The notes under the pieces are model-generated. The model made no database searches and had not been told where the DNA came from. It saw only the letters and a list, made by a program, of their open reading frames with translations. A DNA stretch of 64,000 bases. It comes from Pseudomonas putida (GTDB lineage Bacteria > Pseudomonadota > Gammaproteobacteria > Pseudomonadales > Pseudomonadaceae). The DNA lies in contig NZ_MINI01000038.1 of assembly GCF_002906855.1 (NCBI RefSeq), positions 434,001 through 498,000 of the forward strand, given 5' to 3'. The translations under genes were made by a program, and so were the position numbers. Below, in pieces: positions 52,592 through 60,794 of this stretch. Within the stretch, counting starts at the first letter, position 1. Each line of letters begins with the position of its first letter.

Positions 52592-53130
52592 GGGAACAGG
52601 TCCGCATCTTTCAACAACACGGCTGCCTGGTCCTTGGCCGACAGGGTCGGGTTCTCCACATCCCAGTCGATGGCCAGGTCAGGGTCGTCCCAGCGGATCG
52701 AGCGCTCGGCGGCAGGGTTGTAGTAATCGGTAGTCTTGTACAGGAAGTCGGCTGTTTCGCTCAGCACCAGGAAGCCATGGGCGAACCCGGGTGGAATCCA
52801 GAACTGCAGGTGGTCGGTGGAGGTCAGGCGCCGGGCAACCCAGCGCCCGAAGTACGGCGAACTACGGCGGATGTCCACGGCCACGTCCAGCACTTCGCCC
52901 TGCACCACGCGCACCAGTTTCCCCTGGGGGTTGTCGATCTGGTAATGCAGGCCGCGCAGTACGCCACGCTGGGAGCGCGAATGATTGTCCTGGACAAAAT
53001 GGCCGTCGAACCCGGTCTGTTTCTCGAATTCGCGGGCATTGAAGCTTTCGAAGAAGAAGCCACGGCTGTCGCCGAAGACCTTCGGTTCGATGATGACTAC
53101 GTCGGGTATCTCGGTCGCTATGATGTTCAT
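52588..53130 (-). CDS. rfbC: dTDP-4-dehydrorhamnose 3,5-epimerase
   Basis: A 180-residue cupin-fold epimerase. Family sequence is clear: KVFGDSRGFFFESFN, the catalytic-base region QDNHSRSQRGVLRGLHYQ, and the tyrosine-containing FLYKTTDYYNPAAERSIRWDDPDL. ATG at 53130 gives the normal length; the frame upstream to 53304 is not conserved-looking. It is the first gene of a cluster of five (rfbC, rfbD, kinase, regulator, thioesterase). The product feeds rhamnose into surface polysaccharide or a glycoside. Confidence 0.92.
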   Translation of the reverse strand: MNIIATEIPDVVIIEPKVFGDSRGFFFESFNAREFEKQTGFDGHFVQDNHSRSQRGVLRGLHYQIDNPQGKLVRVVQGEVLDVAVDIRRSSPYFGRWVARRLTSTDHLQFWIPPGFAHGFLVLSETADFLYKTTDYYNPAAERSIRWDDPDLAIDWDVENPTLSAKDQAAVLLKDADLFP

Positions 53131-53583
53131 GGAGATTCTTCGGTCAGTGTGCTGAAGGTCCGACCTTGAAAGGTCCGCTCTACATCCGCCGTCTTGGCAA
53201 ACTGAGCCTAGATCGGCTGGCGGTGAGCCAGCACGCGCCCACCTGTCGATTTCATCTTCGCACCGGGTTATCGGCCACAAGCCCGGCTTCCCCAGTAGAA
53301 ACATGAAACAGGTTTCATCTTGAGGCTTTTTGGCATGCTGATGCAGCCTGTGCCAAGCGATTATATCGAACGTCGAGTGCCGGTAGATCCTGGCTGACCA
53401 TTTGTCGATCTATATCGGTAAATAATAGCTAATGGTTGGTTTTTAATCGTTTTCAAGGCTTTTAAAGTCGATATGTATCGGTTATAAATTAGCCAGTCGC
53501 GGCGGGCATGACGCACCGTCGGCAATGTCACATTCACTTGCTATCCATCGACCATCGGCCCAGTGCCTTTGCAGAGGTTACCC
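53131..53583. other. 453-base divergent intergenic region, rfbC / aguA
   Basis: No gene is visible. The half near rfbC has ordinary GC content. From about 53340 to 53500 it becomes AT-rich and contains three related near-palindromes, CGATTATATCG (53358), CGATCTATATCG (53406) and CGATATGTATCG (53469). They are annotated separately. Confidence 0.6.
53358..53480. promoter_or_regulatory. Three CGAT-N3/4-ATCG dyads upstream of aguA
   Basis: CGATTATATCG at 53358-53368, CGATCTATATCG at 53406-53417 and CGATATGTATCG at 53469-53480 share CGAT and ATCG arms with a three- or four-base centre. The last two also share flanking GT and GGT, and AT-rich sequence follows. Their centres are about 48 and 63 bases apart. 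They look like repeated operators for a dimeric regulator, acting on aguA (start 53584) or rfbC. The regulator is not known. Confidence 0.5.
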
Positions 53584-54690
53584 ATGAAAACCCTCAACTC
53601 CACCCCACGCGCCGACGGTTTCCACATGCCCGCCGAATGGGCGCCGCAAAGCCAGGTCTGGATGGTCTGGCCAGAGCGCTCGGACAACTGGCGCCTGGGC
53701 GGCAAGCCAGCTCAGGCGGCCCATGTCACTTTGGCCAAGGCGATCGCCCGCTTCGAGCCAGTGACGGTGGCCGTTTCTGCCGCTCAGTACGAAAACGCCC
53801 GTCGTCAGCTCGACCTGCCGAACATCCGTGTGGTGGAAATCAGCAACGATGACGCCTGGGTGCGCGACACCGGCCCGACCTTCGTGATCAACGACCATGG
53901 TGAAGTGCGCGGCGTGGACTGGGGCTTCAACGCCTGGGGCGGCTTCGACGGTGGCCTGTATGCGCCGTGGAACCGTGATGAGGAACTGGCGGCCAAGGTG
54001 CTGGAAATGGAGCGCTGCCAGCGCTACCACACCGAAGGCTTCGTGCTTGAAGGCGGTTCGATTCATGTCGATGGCGAAGGCACCCTGATCACCACCGAAG
54101 AATGCCTGCTCAACCGCAACCGCAACCCGCACCTGAATCGCGAGCAGATCGAAGAGATCTTGCGCGAGCACCTGTCGGTGGAAACCATCGTCTGGTTGCC
54201 CGATGGCCTGTACAACGACGAAACCGACGGCCACGTCGACAACTTCTGCTGTTACGTCAGCCCAGGCGAAGTGTTACTGGCCTGGACCGATGATTCCAAC
54301 GACCCCAACTACGCCCGTTGCCACGCCGCCTACGAGGTGCTGAAAAACACCCGTGATGCCAAAGGCCGCGAGTTCGTGGTGCACAAGATGCCGATCCCCG
54401 GCCCGCTGTTCGCCACCGAAGAAGAGTGCGCGGGCGTTGATCAGGTAGCCGGTAGCCAGGAGCGCGACCCGTCGGTGCGCCTGGCCGGTTCGTACGTGAA
54501 CTTCCTGATCGTCAACGGCGGCATCATTGCGCCGAGCTTCAATGACCCGGCAGATGCCCAGGCCAGAGCGATTCTGGCCAAGGTCTTCCCGGGCCACGAA
54601 GTGGTGATGATCCCAGGCCGTGAGCTGCTGCTCGGCGGTGGCAACATCCACTGCCTGACCCAGCAGCAACCGGCACCGGCCAAGCGCTGA
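53584..54690 (+). CDS. aguA: Agmatine deiminase
   Basis: A 368-residue guanidino-modifying enzyme that converts agmatine to N-carbamoylputrescine and ammonia. The length equals that of characterised AguA, and the catalytic cysteine is Cys357 in [11 protein letters not shown]. Other active-site segments are [22 protein letters not shown] and [14 protein letters not shown] at 53584 gives the usual start; the frame upstream is not real. In P. aeruginosa aguA forms an operon with aguB; here no aguB follows, so it stands alone before a terminator. N-carbamoylputrescine amidase would have to be encoded elsewhere. Confidence 0.94.
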   Translation: MKTLNSTPRADGFHMPAEWAPQSQVWMVWPERSDNWRLGGKPAQAAHVTLAKAIARFEPVTVAVSAAQYENARRQLDLPNIRVVEISNDDAWVRDTGPTFVINDHGEVRGVDWGFNAWGGFDGGLYAPWNRDEELAAKVLEMERCQRYHTEGFVLEGGSIHVDGEGTLITTEECLLNRNRNPHLNREQIEEILREHLSVETIVWLPDGLYNDETDGHVDNFCCYVSPGEVLLAWTDDSNDPNYARCHAAYEVLKNTRDAKGREFVVHKMPIPGPLFATEEECAGVDQVAGSQERDPSVRLAGSYVNFLIVNGGIIAPSFNDPADAQARAILAKVFPGHEVVMIPGRELLLGGGNIHCLTQQQPAPAKR

Positions 54691-54707
54691 TACAGGCCAC
54701 ACGAAGA

Positions 54708-54735
54708 AGCCCGTCGAATGACGGGTTTTTTTTTG
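54708..54735 (+). terminator. Rho-independent terminator after aguA
   Basis: AGCCCGTCGAATGACGGG is followed by a run of nine T. It ends the aguA transcript about 20 bases past the stop. Confidence 0.92.
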
Positions 54736-54874
54736 CCTGGACGATATCCGGAGGGCTGGATGGCATATGTTTTGTATTGTTTTTCAGTGAGTTACCCAGA
54801 CAGGCCGGGCACACCGTTCTGTAACAATATCGACGTAAATTAGCCGCTCACGGGCCCAGGGAGTACGTGTAGAC

Positions 54875-55072
54875 ATGAACGCAGCAAGTGAGACGGCTTT
54901 GCGCCCATCGGCAGTGAATCACCAATCGCTCAGTATTCTGGCGCAGTGGTTGAAATACCATGGAGGCAAACGGGTCAGGACGACCGACCCACGACGTCTG
55001 CTTGACGGCCGCTATCCTCAAGGGCTGATCAGCGATGCTGAGCTGGATGCGCTGCTAGGGGTCTGGCACTGA
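54875..55072 (+). CDS. Small hypothetical protein, 65 residues
   Basis: I do not recognise this protein. It has a purine-rich AGGGAG about 11 bases before ATG, ends just before a strong terminator, and stands between that terminator and the one after aguA, so it is probably a separate transcript. The sequence has an amphipathic middle (SLSILAQWLKYHGGKRVRT), then DPRRLLDGRYPQGLISDAELDALLGVWH. No signal peptide or membrane segment is seen. The helix-like C-terminus and basic middle suggest a small protein-binding or DNA-binding role; this is a guess. Confidence 0.6.
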   Translation: MNAASETALRPSAVNHQSLSILAQWLKYHGGKRVRTTDPRRLLDGRYPQGLISDAELDALLGVWH

Positions 55073-55095
55073 CCAGGGCAGGAGCCCGCCCCATG

Positions 55096-55128
55096 AAAAA
55101 CGCCACCGCAGATGCGGTGGCGTTTTCG
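55096..55128. terminator. Terminator between the 65-residue gene and the TonB receptor
   Basis: AAAAACGCCACCGC, ATG-like loop and GCGGTGGCGTTTTCG form a long stem with A-run and T-run sides. It can serve both convergent genes. Confidence 0.9.
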
Positions 55129-55152
55129 TTTGTACACGGCGCAGACGGCTGA

Positions 55153-57255
55153 TCAGAAACTGTAGGTACCGGTCACCACCAGGCTGCGTGGGTCGCCGAC
55201 CTGGATCTGCGCGGCGCTGGTCGCCGAGCTGTAATAGGTTTTGTCGGTGATATTGCTCAGCGCTGCCCGCACATCCCAGTCATGGGTACGGAAACCAACC
55301 AGCGCATCCCAACGGCCATAGCCTGGCAATACCGTGGTGTTCTGGTTGTCGGCGTAGCGTTCGCCGACCAGTGTGAGCCCAGTCTCGGCATACCAGCCCA
55401 GTTCGGGTTTCCAGGTCACGAACAGGCTGCCGTTGCGTTTGGCCACATCGTTGATGCGATTGCCTTCCAGGCCATTGTTGTCCTTGACGATGGTCGCATC
55501 CTGCAAGCCAATGCCGCCGCGCACATACCAGTTGCCGACGATATTGCCGGTGGCGGTCAGTTCGATGCCGCGCGAGCGTTGGAGGCCGCTGAGGAGGGTG
55601 ATCTCCGGGTTGTTCGGGTCGCGGGTGCGGCGGTTGTAGAGTTCCAGTTCATAAATGGCCAGGGTGGTGCTCAGGCGCTCGTCCAGCCAGTCGCTCTTCA
55701 CCCCGATCTCTTTCTGCCGGGTCAGCTCCGGGCTGGTGTCGTTGGTGTTGCCCGGCGCGCCTGGGGTAATGCCGATCAAGCCGCCGCCCACGGGCGAGAA
55801 TGTCTTGCTCCACGACGCGTAGAAGGAGTGGTCGCGCCAAGGGGTGTAGACCACGCCCAGGCGCGGACTGGTGGTATTGCTGTCCTGTTTCTCGGACAGG
55901 TTGCGGACCTTGTTGGTGGTCTCTACCTCGAACTGGTCGAAACGCACCCCGGCCAGCAATTGCCATTGGTCATTCAGGCGGATCTGGTCCTGCAGGTAGA
56001 GCCCGCGGCTGTCGACCACGGTGTGGTTGTCGCTCGACACCACCATGCGGCCATTGTGCTGCAGGCTGCGGTCGGGGTTGTAGACATTCAAAGGGGGGAC
56101 TGGGCTGCCCCCGGCCGAGACCGGCGCAGCGGTGTACAGCGTCGGGTCGCGGCGCTGATTGCCGAACTCCAGCCCGATCAACAGCTTGTGCTCAAAGCCG
56201 AGGGTAGCGAAATCACCTTCGGCTTCCAGGTTGTTGAACAGATTGCGGGTGGTCAGGTCTTGTTGCCAGCGCTGGCGGGTGACTGTCTGGTTGCTGGCGT
56301 TGTAGCCGGTCAGGTAGGTGTTGTCGAAGTCGCTGTCGAGCTTGAACAGGCCAAGCGTGTGGCGCAATTGCCAGGTTTCATTGAGCTGGTAGTTAAGCCG
56401 AGAGCGCAGCGATTGCGCGCGGTCATCGATGTAGTCGCGCTGGGTGTCGCCATAGGTGGTGCTGCGGCCGACATCCGCCGGGCGCCCGTTGACACCAGGA
56501 ATGCCACGGTCAGGCGTGCGGTTGTAGCGGCTGTATTCGTACTGCACCAGCCAGTTGAGGTCGGGGGAAAGCTGCCAGCTCATCGACGGCGCGAACAGTT
56601 GCCGGCTACCGTCGATGCCATCGCGGAAACTGTTGTTGTCCTGGTTGCCCATGTTCAGGCGCAGGCTGATGGTGTCGCTGGGGTCGGCGCTGAGGTCGGC
56701 ATACAGGCTGCGCAGGTCTTCACTGCCCCCTTGGGCTTCGATTGACGAGCGCCGTCCATGTTCTGGCGCCTTGCTTACCCGGTTGACGATGCCGCCCTGG
56801 CTGCCACGGCCATAAAGCACGGCTGCTGGCCCTTTGAGGACTTCGACCCGTTCGATGTTATGCAGGTCGCGAATGTACTGGCTGTCGTCGCGAATGCCGT
56901 CCAGATAGAAGTCGTTGCTGGCCTCGAAGCCACGAATACGGATGCTGTCGAAGCGTGTATCGGCACCGCTGCTGACGTTGGGAATGCCCTCCAGCGCCTT
57001 GCCCAGCGTATGGCTGCCGTAGTCCATGACGTTGGAAGTCTTCACCGTGTCGATGGCTTGCGGCACATAGCGCACCGGCGTAGACGTACGGGTCGCGGTG
57101 CTGACCTCCTTGACCTGTGGGTTGTCTTTTTCGCGCTCGCTCTCGGCAGTCACCGAGAGTTCGGGAAGTGTGGTGCTGGTGGCGCTGGCTAGGCTGGAGC
57201 TGATCAACAGAGACAGGCCAAGGCCAAGGAAAGGCAGGCGATTGGGGAAGGGCAT
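55153..57255 (-). CDS. TonB-dependent siderophore receptor
   Basis: A 700-residue outer-membrane receptor. A signal peptide of about 25 residues ends in SSLASA. The plug starts with the TonB-box-like region LPELSVTAE and contains RIRGFEASNDFYLDGIRDDSQ and ERVEVLKGPAAVLYGRGSQGG, typical of catecholate- or citrate-type siderophore receptors (Fiu/FcuA-like). The beta barrel ends in the usual aromatic residue (GTYSF). No N-terminal signalling (STN) domain is present, so it does not itself signal to a sigma factor. A weak Fur-like site lies upstream. The siderophore is not known. Confidence 0.9.
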   Translation of the reverse strand: MPFPNRLPFLGLGLSLLISSSLASATSTTLPELSVTAESEREKDNPQVKEVSTATRTSTPVRYVPQAIDTVKTSNVMDYGSHTLGKALEGIPNVSSGADTRFDSIRIRGFEASNDFYLDGIRDDSQYIRDLHNIERVEVLKGPAAVLYGRGSQGGIVNRVSKAPEHGRRSSIEAQGGSEDLRSLYADLSADPSDTISLRLNMGNQDNNSFRDGIDGSRQLFAPSMSWQLSPDLNWLVQYEYSRYNRTPDRGIPGVNGRPADVGRSTTYGDTQRDYIDDRAQSLRSRLNYQLNETWQLRHTLGLFKLDSDFDNTYLTGYNASNQTVTRQRWQQDLTTRNLFNNLEAEGDFATLGFEHKLLIGLEFGNQRRDPTLYTAAPVSAGGSPVPPLNVYNPDRSLQHNGRMVVSSDNHTVVDSRGLYLQDQIRLNDQWQLLAGVRFDQFEVETTNKVRNLSEKQDSNTTSPRLGVVYTPWRDHSFYASWSKTFSPVGGGLIGITPGAPGNTNDTSPELTRQKEIGVKSDWLDERLSTTLAIYELELYNRRTRDPNNPEITLLSGLQRSRGIELTATGNIVGNWYVRGGIGLQDATIVKDNNGLEGNRINDVAKRNGSLFVTWKPELGWYAETGLTLVGERYADNQNTTVLPGYGRWDALVGFRTHDWDVRAALSNITDKTYYSSATSAAQIQVGDPRSLVVTGTYSF

Positions 57256-57293
57256 CGGAACATCCGGGCAGGAGTAAATGAAAAACAGGCGCG

Positions 57294-57312
57294 AATGGTA
57301 ATGCTTGTTATT
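57294..57312 (-). promoter_or_regulatory. Weak candidate Fur box
   Basis: AATGGTAATGCTTGTTATT matches the 19-base Fur consensus at about ten positions and lies 40-57 bases before the TonB receptor ATG. Iron control of such receptors is usual. The match is weak and by eye. Confidence 0.3.
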
Positions 57313-57573
57313 TGCTGCTGCTCGGCTATTTGTAAAGGCTTGTCTTTACATATGTGTCAGTTTGTAAATTCCGCTTTTCCCCGGTTTAGTGCCGAAAAAT
57401 CCCACGGAAGTCAAAATGACTGCCGATTGCGTCAAGTGGCATGAAAATGCACCAGTCACGGAAGTGAAATTGGTTATATCAACCTGCAATTCACGACTTT
57501 TTGACATTTGTAATCGCAGGCAGCTAGGATTCGGCCAACGCTTGCTGGCCACGACTGGCCATGCTGCTGCTTA

Positions 57574-57606
57574 AAGCCCGCCACACCACTGTCGGCGGGC
57601 TTTTCA
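57574..57606 (+). terminator. Hairpin upstream of the second porin gene
   Basis: AAGCCCGCC, an eleven-base loop and GGCGGGCTTTT form a stable stem with a short T-run. It has no annotated gene in front of it on the plus strand, so it may end a small RNA or attenuate the porin transcript. Confidence 0.65.
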
Positions 57607-57699
57607 GTTCGGATCCGCACAGCGTCGAACCTACGAAGGGGCGTTGGTTCCTGGCGTAATGGTGCAAAGCGTTTTTGATTTAGAAATAAGGAAAACAAC

Positions 57700-58989
57700 A
57701 TGTTGAAAACCAGGATCAGCCTGGTCGCTCTGGCGATGATCGCCGCGACCCAGGCCCAGGCCAACGATCAGGCCGACAGCAAGGGCTTCCTCGAGGACAG
57801 CCACGCCAACGTTCTGCTGCGCAACGCGTTCATCAACCGTGACAAGAAGCACGGCAAGAACGACCAGAGCGAATGGGGCCAAGCGTTCATCGGCAAATTC
57901 TCTTCCGGTTTCACCCAGGGCACCGTCGGCGTGGGCGTTGACGCCTTCGGCCTGTATGCAATGCGCCTGGACGGCGGCAAAGGCCGCAACGGTGCTGCCG
58001 GCATCGACTTCTTCAAGGCCAGCGACAACGACCCGAAGAACTCGCCGCACAACCTGGCTCGCGGTGGCGCTGCCATCAAGTTCCGCGTTTCCAACACCGT
58101 GCTCAAGTACGGTGACATGATGCCTGAGCTGCCGGTGCTGCAGTACGACGACAGCCGCCTGCTGCCCGAGAGCTACACCGGTACCTTCATCACCTCCAAG
58201 GAGATCGAAGGCCTGGAGCTGAACGCCGGTCACTTCACCGAGGAAGCGCGCAAGAGCGCCGAAGGTCGCGACAGCGGCCACCTGAAGTCGATCGATGTGT
58301 TCGGTGGCAGCTACAAGTTCACCGACAACTTCACCGCCTCCGCCTACACGTCGAACATCGAAGACGTGATGAAGAAGCATTACCTGGGCATGAACTACGT
58401 CTTCCCGATCGCGGCAGACCAGTCCCTGACCCTGGACTTCAACGGCTACAAGTCGGACATCAACAGCAAGTACGTCCAGAAAGCCGAGCTGACCGGTGAC
58501 GAAAACACCATCTGGAGCCTGGCGGCCACCTACGCCTTCGGCCCGCACTCTGTGACCCTGGCGCACCAGCGCAGCACCGGCAGCACCGGCTACAACTACG
58601 GCTGGTACCAGGATCGCGGTGGCGTGGGCGACGGTGGTTCAACCATTTACCTGGCCAACTCCTACTGGTCCGACTTCAACGCCGAAGACGAGCGCTCCTG
58701 GCAGCTCGCCTACGGCCTGGACTTCGGCGCCTTCGGCATGCCGGGCCTGACCTACAAGATCGCCTACGTGGCGGGTGACAACATCAACACCCACGGCTTC
58801 GGCGAAGGTAAAGAGCGCGAAATCTTCAACCAGCTGCGCTACGTCGTTCAGGACGGCCCGGCCAAGGACCTGTCGGTCAAGCTGCGTGGTTCCTGGCTGC
58901 GTACCAACAACGCGGTACAGCAGAACGGCTACAACGACGACGGCAACGAAGTCCGCGTATTCGTCGAGTACCCGATCAGCATCTTCTGA
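57700..58989 (+). CDS. OprD-family outer-membrane porin
   Basis: A 429-residue OprD-type porin. A signal peptide ends near residue 21 (TQAQA). Conserved blocks are GFLEDSHANVLLRNAFINRD at the mature start, WGQAFIGKFSSGFTQGTVGVGVDAFG, the RLLPESYTGTFITSKEIEGLELNAG segment, and the C-terminal EYPISIF strand. It is of the OprE/OprQ group and is a paralogue of the porin at 14854. A stretch AAGGAAAACAAC precedes the ATG. The substrate cannot be told. Confidence 0.89.
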   Translation: MLKTRISLVALAMIAATQAQANDQADSKGFLEDSHANVLLRNAFINRDKKHGKNDQSEWGQAFIGKFSSGFTQGTVGVGVDAFGLYAMRLDGGKGRNGAAGIDFFKASDNDPKNSPHNLARGGAAIKFRVSNTVLKYGDMMPELPVLQYDDSRLLPESYTGTFITSKEIEGLELNAGHFTEEARKSAEGRDSGHLKSIDVFGGSYKFTDNFTASAYTSNIEDVMKKHYLGMNYVFPIAADQSLTLDFNGYKSDINSKYVQKAELTGDENTIWSLAATYAFGPHSVTLAHQRSTGSTGYNYGWYQDRGGVGDGGSTIYLANSYWSDFNAEDERSWQLAYGLDFGAFGMPGLTYKIAYVAGDNINTHGFGEGKEREIFNQLRYVVQDGPAKDLSVKLRGSWLRTNNAVQQNGYNDDGNEVRVFVEYPISIF

Positions 58990-59009
58990 TCCTGACCGAG
59001 CGTCTCAAG

Positions 59010-59034
59010 CAGCCCCGGCCTATGCCGGGGCTGT
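59010..59034. terminator. Terminator overlapping the end of the glutamate-synthase-like gene
   Basis: CAGCCCCGGCCTATGCCGGG followed by GCTGTTGCTTT, just past the porin stop. The stop codon of the minus-strand gene (59020-59022) lies in its loop. Confidence 0.7.
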
Positions 59035-60690
59035 TGCTTTGCGGCGCACGCTGGCCGCTGCCGGTGCGACTGCCACCTCGGCTGTCTCCGGCGCAAAGCT
59101 GTCACTGCGTGCCATCCGCCACATCCGCGCATAGAACTCGCTTTCAATCGAGCCGCTGAGCAATTCGCCCGGTTTGAGGAATTGGTGCAGGTCGGAAAAC
59201 AGGCTGATCTGGCTGGTGCTGATGCGCCGCGCCAGGTGCTTGGGCTTGAGCTCCGAGGGGTGCTCCAGGCCAGCGGCCGCGAGCATTTCGGCCAGGGCAT
59301 GCAGGGTGTTGCGATGGAAGCTGGCCACCCGCTCGGCCTTGTCGGGCACCACCAGCGCACGCTGGCGCAATGGGTCCTGGGTGGCGACACCGGTCGGGCA
59401 CTTGTTGGTGTGGCAGCTCTGCGACTGGATACAGCCGATGGCGAACATGAAGCCGCGAGCGGAGTTGACCCAGTCGGCACCGATGGCCAGCACGCTGGCG
59501 ATATCGAAGGCGCTGACGATCTTGCCCGCGGCGCCGATGCGAATGCTCGAACGCAGGTTCAGGCCGACCAGGGTGTTGTGCACGAACATCAGGCCTTCGC
59601 GCATCGGCACGCCCATGTTGTCGCTGAACTCCCGAGGTGCCGCGCCGGTACCGCCTTCCTTGCCGTCGACAACGATGAAGTCCGGGGTGATGCCGGTGAC
59701 CAACATGGCCTTGGCGATGCCCATGAACTCCCACGGGTGGCCCAGGCAGAACTTGAAGCCCACCGGTTTGCCGCCCGACAGCTCGCGCAGGCTGGCGACG
59801 AAGTGCAGCAGTTCCACCGGGGTGCGGAATGCGCTGTGCGCAGCGGGGGAGATACAGTCTTCGCCCACGCGCACGCCCCGGGTAGCGGCGATTTCCGGGC
59901 TGACCTTGTGGGCCGGTAGAATCCCGCCGTGGCCGGGCTTGGCGCCCTGGCTGAGCTTGATTTCGATCATCTTCACCTGCGGGCTGCGCGCCTGTTCGGC
60001 GAAGCGTTGCGCGTCGAAACGGCCGTCTTCGGTGCGGCAACCGAAGTAGCCGCTGCCGATCTCCCAGATAAGGTCGCCGCCATGCTCGCGGTGGTAAGGG
60101 CTGATGCTGCCCTCGCCGGTGTCATGGGCAAAGCGGCCAAGGCGTGCACCCTGGTTGAGCGCGGCAATCGCATTGGCGCTGAGCGCGCCGAAGCTCATGG
60201 CCGAGATGTTGAAGATCGAGGCGGAGTAGGGCAGGCGGCATTGCGGCCCACCAATGGAAATGCGGAACGACGCGGGGTCGGGTGTGGCGACCGGCAGCAT
60301 CGAGTGGCTGATGAATTCGAAGCCGGGCTTGTAGGCATCGTTGAGCGTGCCGAAGGCTTTCTCGGCGCTTTCGTTCTTGGCCCGGGCATACACCAGCGAG
60401 CGCTGCGAACGGGAGAACGGCAGCTTGTCGTCGTCACCTTCGATCAGGTACTGGCGGATCTCGGGGCGGATGGTCTCGATCAGGTAGCGGATGTTGCCCA
60501 GGATCGGGTAGTTGCGGCGCACCGCGTGGTGGCTCTGGCGCAGGTCGTTGAGGCCGACCAGGCTGAGCAGGGCGGTCACCACCGTCAGCGGCCAGAGCCA
60601 ACTGTGCTGGGCAAGGAATGGGATACTGGCGAAGGTGAACAGCAGGCACAGAGCCAGGCAGGCATAGCGGCTTGGGAGTGAATCTTTCAT
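59020..60690 (-). CDS. FMN-binding glutamate-synthase-family protein
   Basis: A 556-residue protein with two hydrophobic segments in the first 45 residues, followed by the FMN- and Fe-S-binding domain of glutamate synthase large subunit. Visible are the YSASIFNISAMSFGALSANA start, GGILPAHKVSPEIAATR, the FIVVDGKEGGTGAAP active-site segment, and the Fe-S cysteines in CIQSQSCHTNKCPTGVATQDP. The glutaminase domain of true GltB is absent, so it cannot use glutamine by itself. It is a GltS-like membrane-linked oxidoreductase of unknown substrate. Its start is divergent from nothing close; a 100-base gap separates it from the kinase gene. Confidence 0.88.
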   Translation of the reverse strand: MKDSLPSRYACLALCLLFTFASIPFLAQHSWLWPLTVVTALLSLVGLNDLRQSHHAVRRNYPILGNIRYLIETIRPEIRQYLIEGDDDKLPFSRSQRSLVYARAKNESAEKAFGTLNDAYKPGFEFISHSMLPVATPDPASFRISIGGPQCRLPYSASIFNISAMSFGALSANAIAALNQGARLGRFAHDTGEGSISPYHREHGGDLIWEIGSGYFGCRTEDGRFDAQRFAEQARSPQVKMIEIKLSQGAKPGHGGILPAHKVSPEIAATRGVRVGEDCISPAAHSAFRTPVELLHFVASLRELSGGKPVGFKFCLGHPWEFMGIAKAMLVTGITPDFIVVDGKEGGTGAAPREFSDNMGVPMREGLMFVHNTLVGLNLRSSIRIGAAGKIVSAFDIASVLAIGADWVNSARGFMFAIGCIQSQSCHTNKCPTGVATQDPLRQRALVVPDKAERVASFHRNTLHALAEMLAAAGLEHPSELKPKHLARRISTSQISLFSDLHQFLKPGELLSGSIESEFYARMWRMARSDSFAPETAEVAVAPAAASVRRKATAPA

Positions 60691-60794
60691 GGGTCCATCG
60701 CAGGCTGGATGACGCGGCCTAGGATAGGCAAACCCCAGGTCGGGAAAACCTGGGGTTTTGGTAAAAGACTATTACCTGAACGTGAGGGGCTGGA

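Larger units (their letters stand above)
57256..57699. other. 444-base divergent intergenic region, TonB receptor / OprD porin
   Basis: It contains a candidate Fur site on the receptor side (57294-57312) and, on the other side, an AT-rich promoter-like stretch (57400-57510) that leads into a strong hairpin with T-run at 57574-57604, 95 bases before the porin ATG. A 61-codon frame (57389-57574) ends exactly at this hairpin but has no ribosome-binding site. A small RNA between 57400 and 57604 is possible. Confidence 0.5.

Noticed and set aside
55282..56745. 487-codon plus-strand frame opposite the TonB receptor
   Set aside because: Antisense shadow with composition typical of reversed GC-rich coding sequence.
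57418..57440. TGGCATGAAAATGCA resembling a sigma-54 promoter
   Set aside because: The spacing between the GG and GC elements is one base too short, which is not tolerated by sigma-54.
57389..57574. 61-codon frame ending at the hairpin before the second porin
   Set aside because: No ribosome-binding site and no coding-like composition; a non-coding transcript is the better explanation, so it is not listed as a gene.
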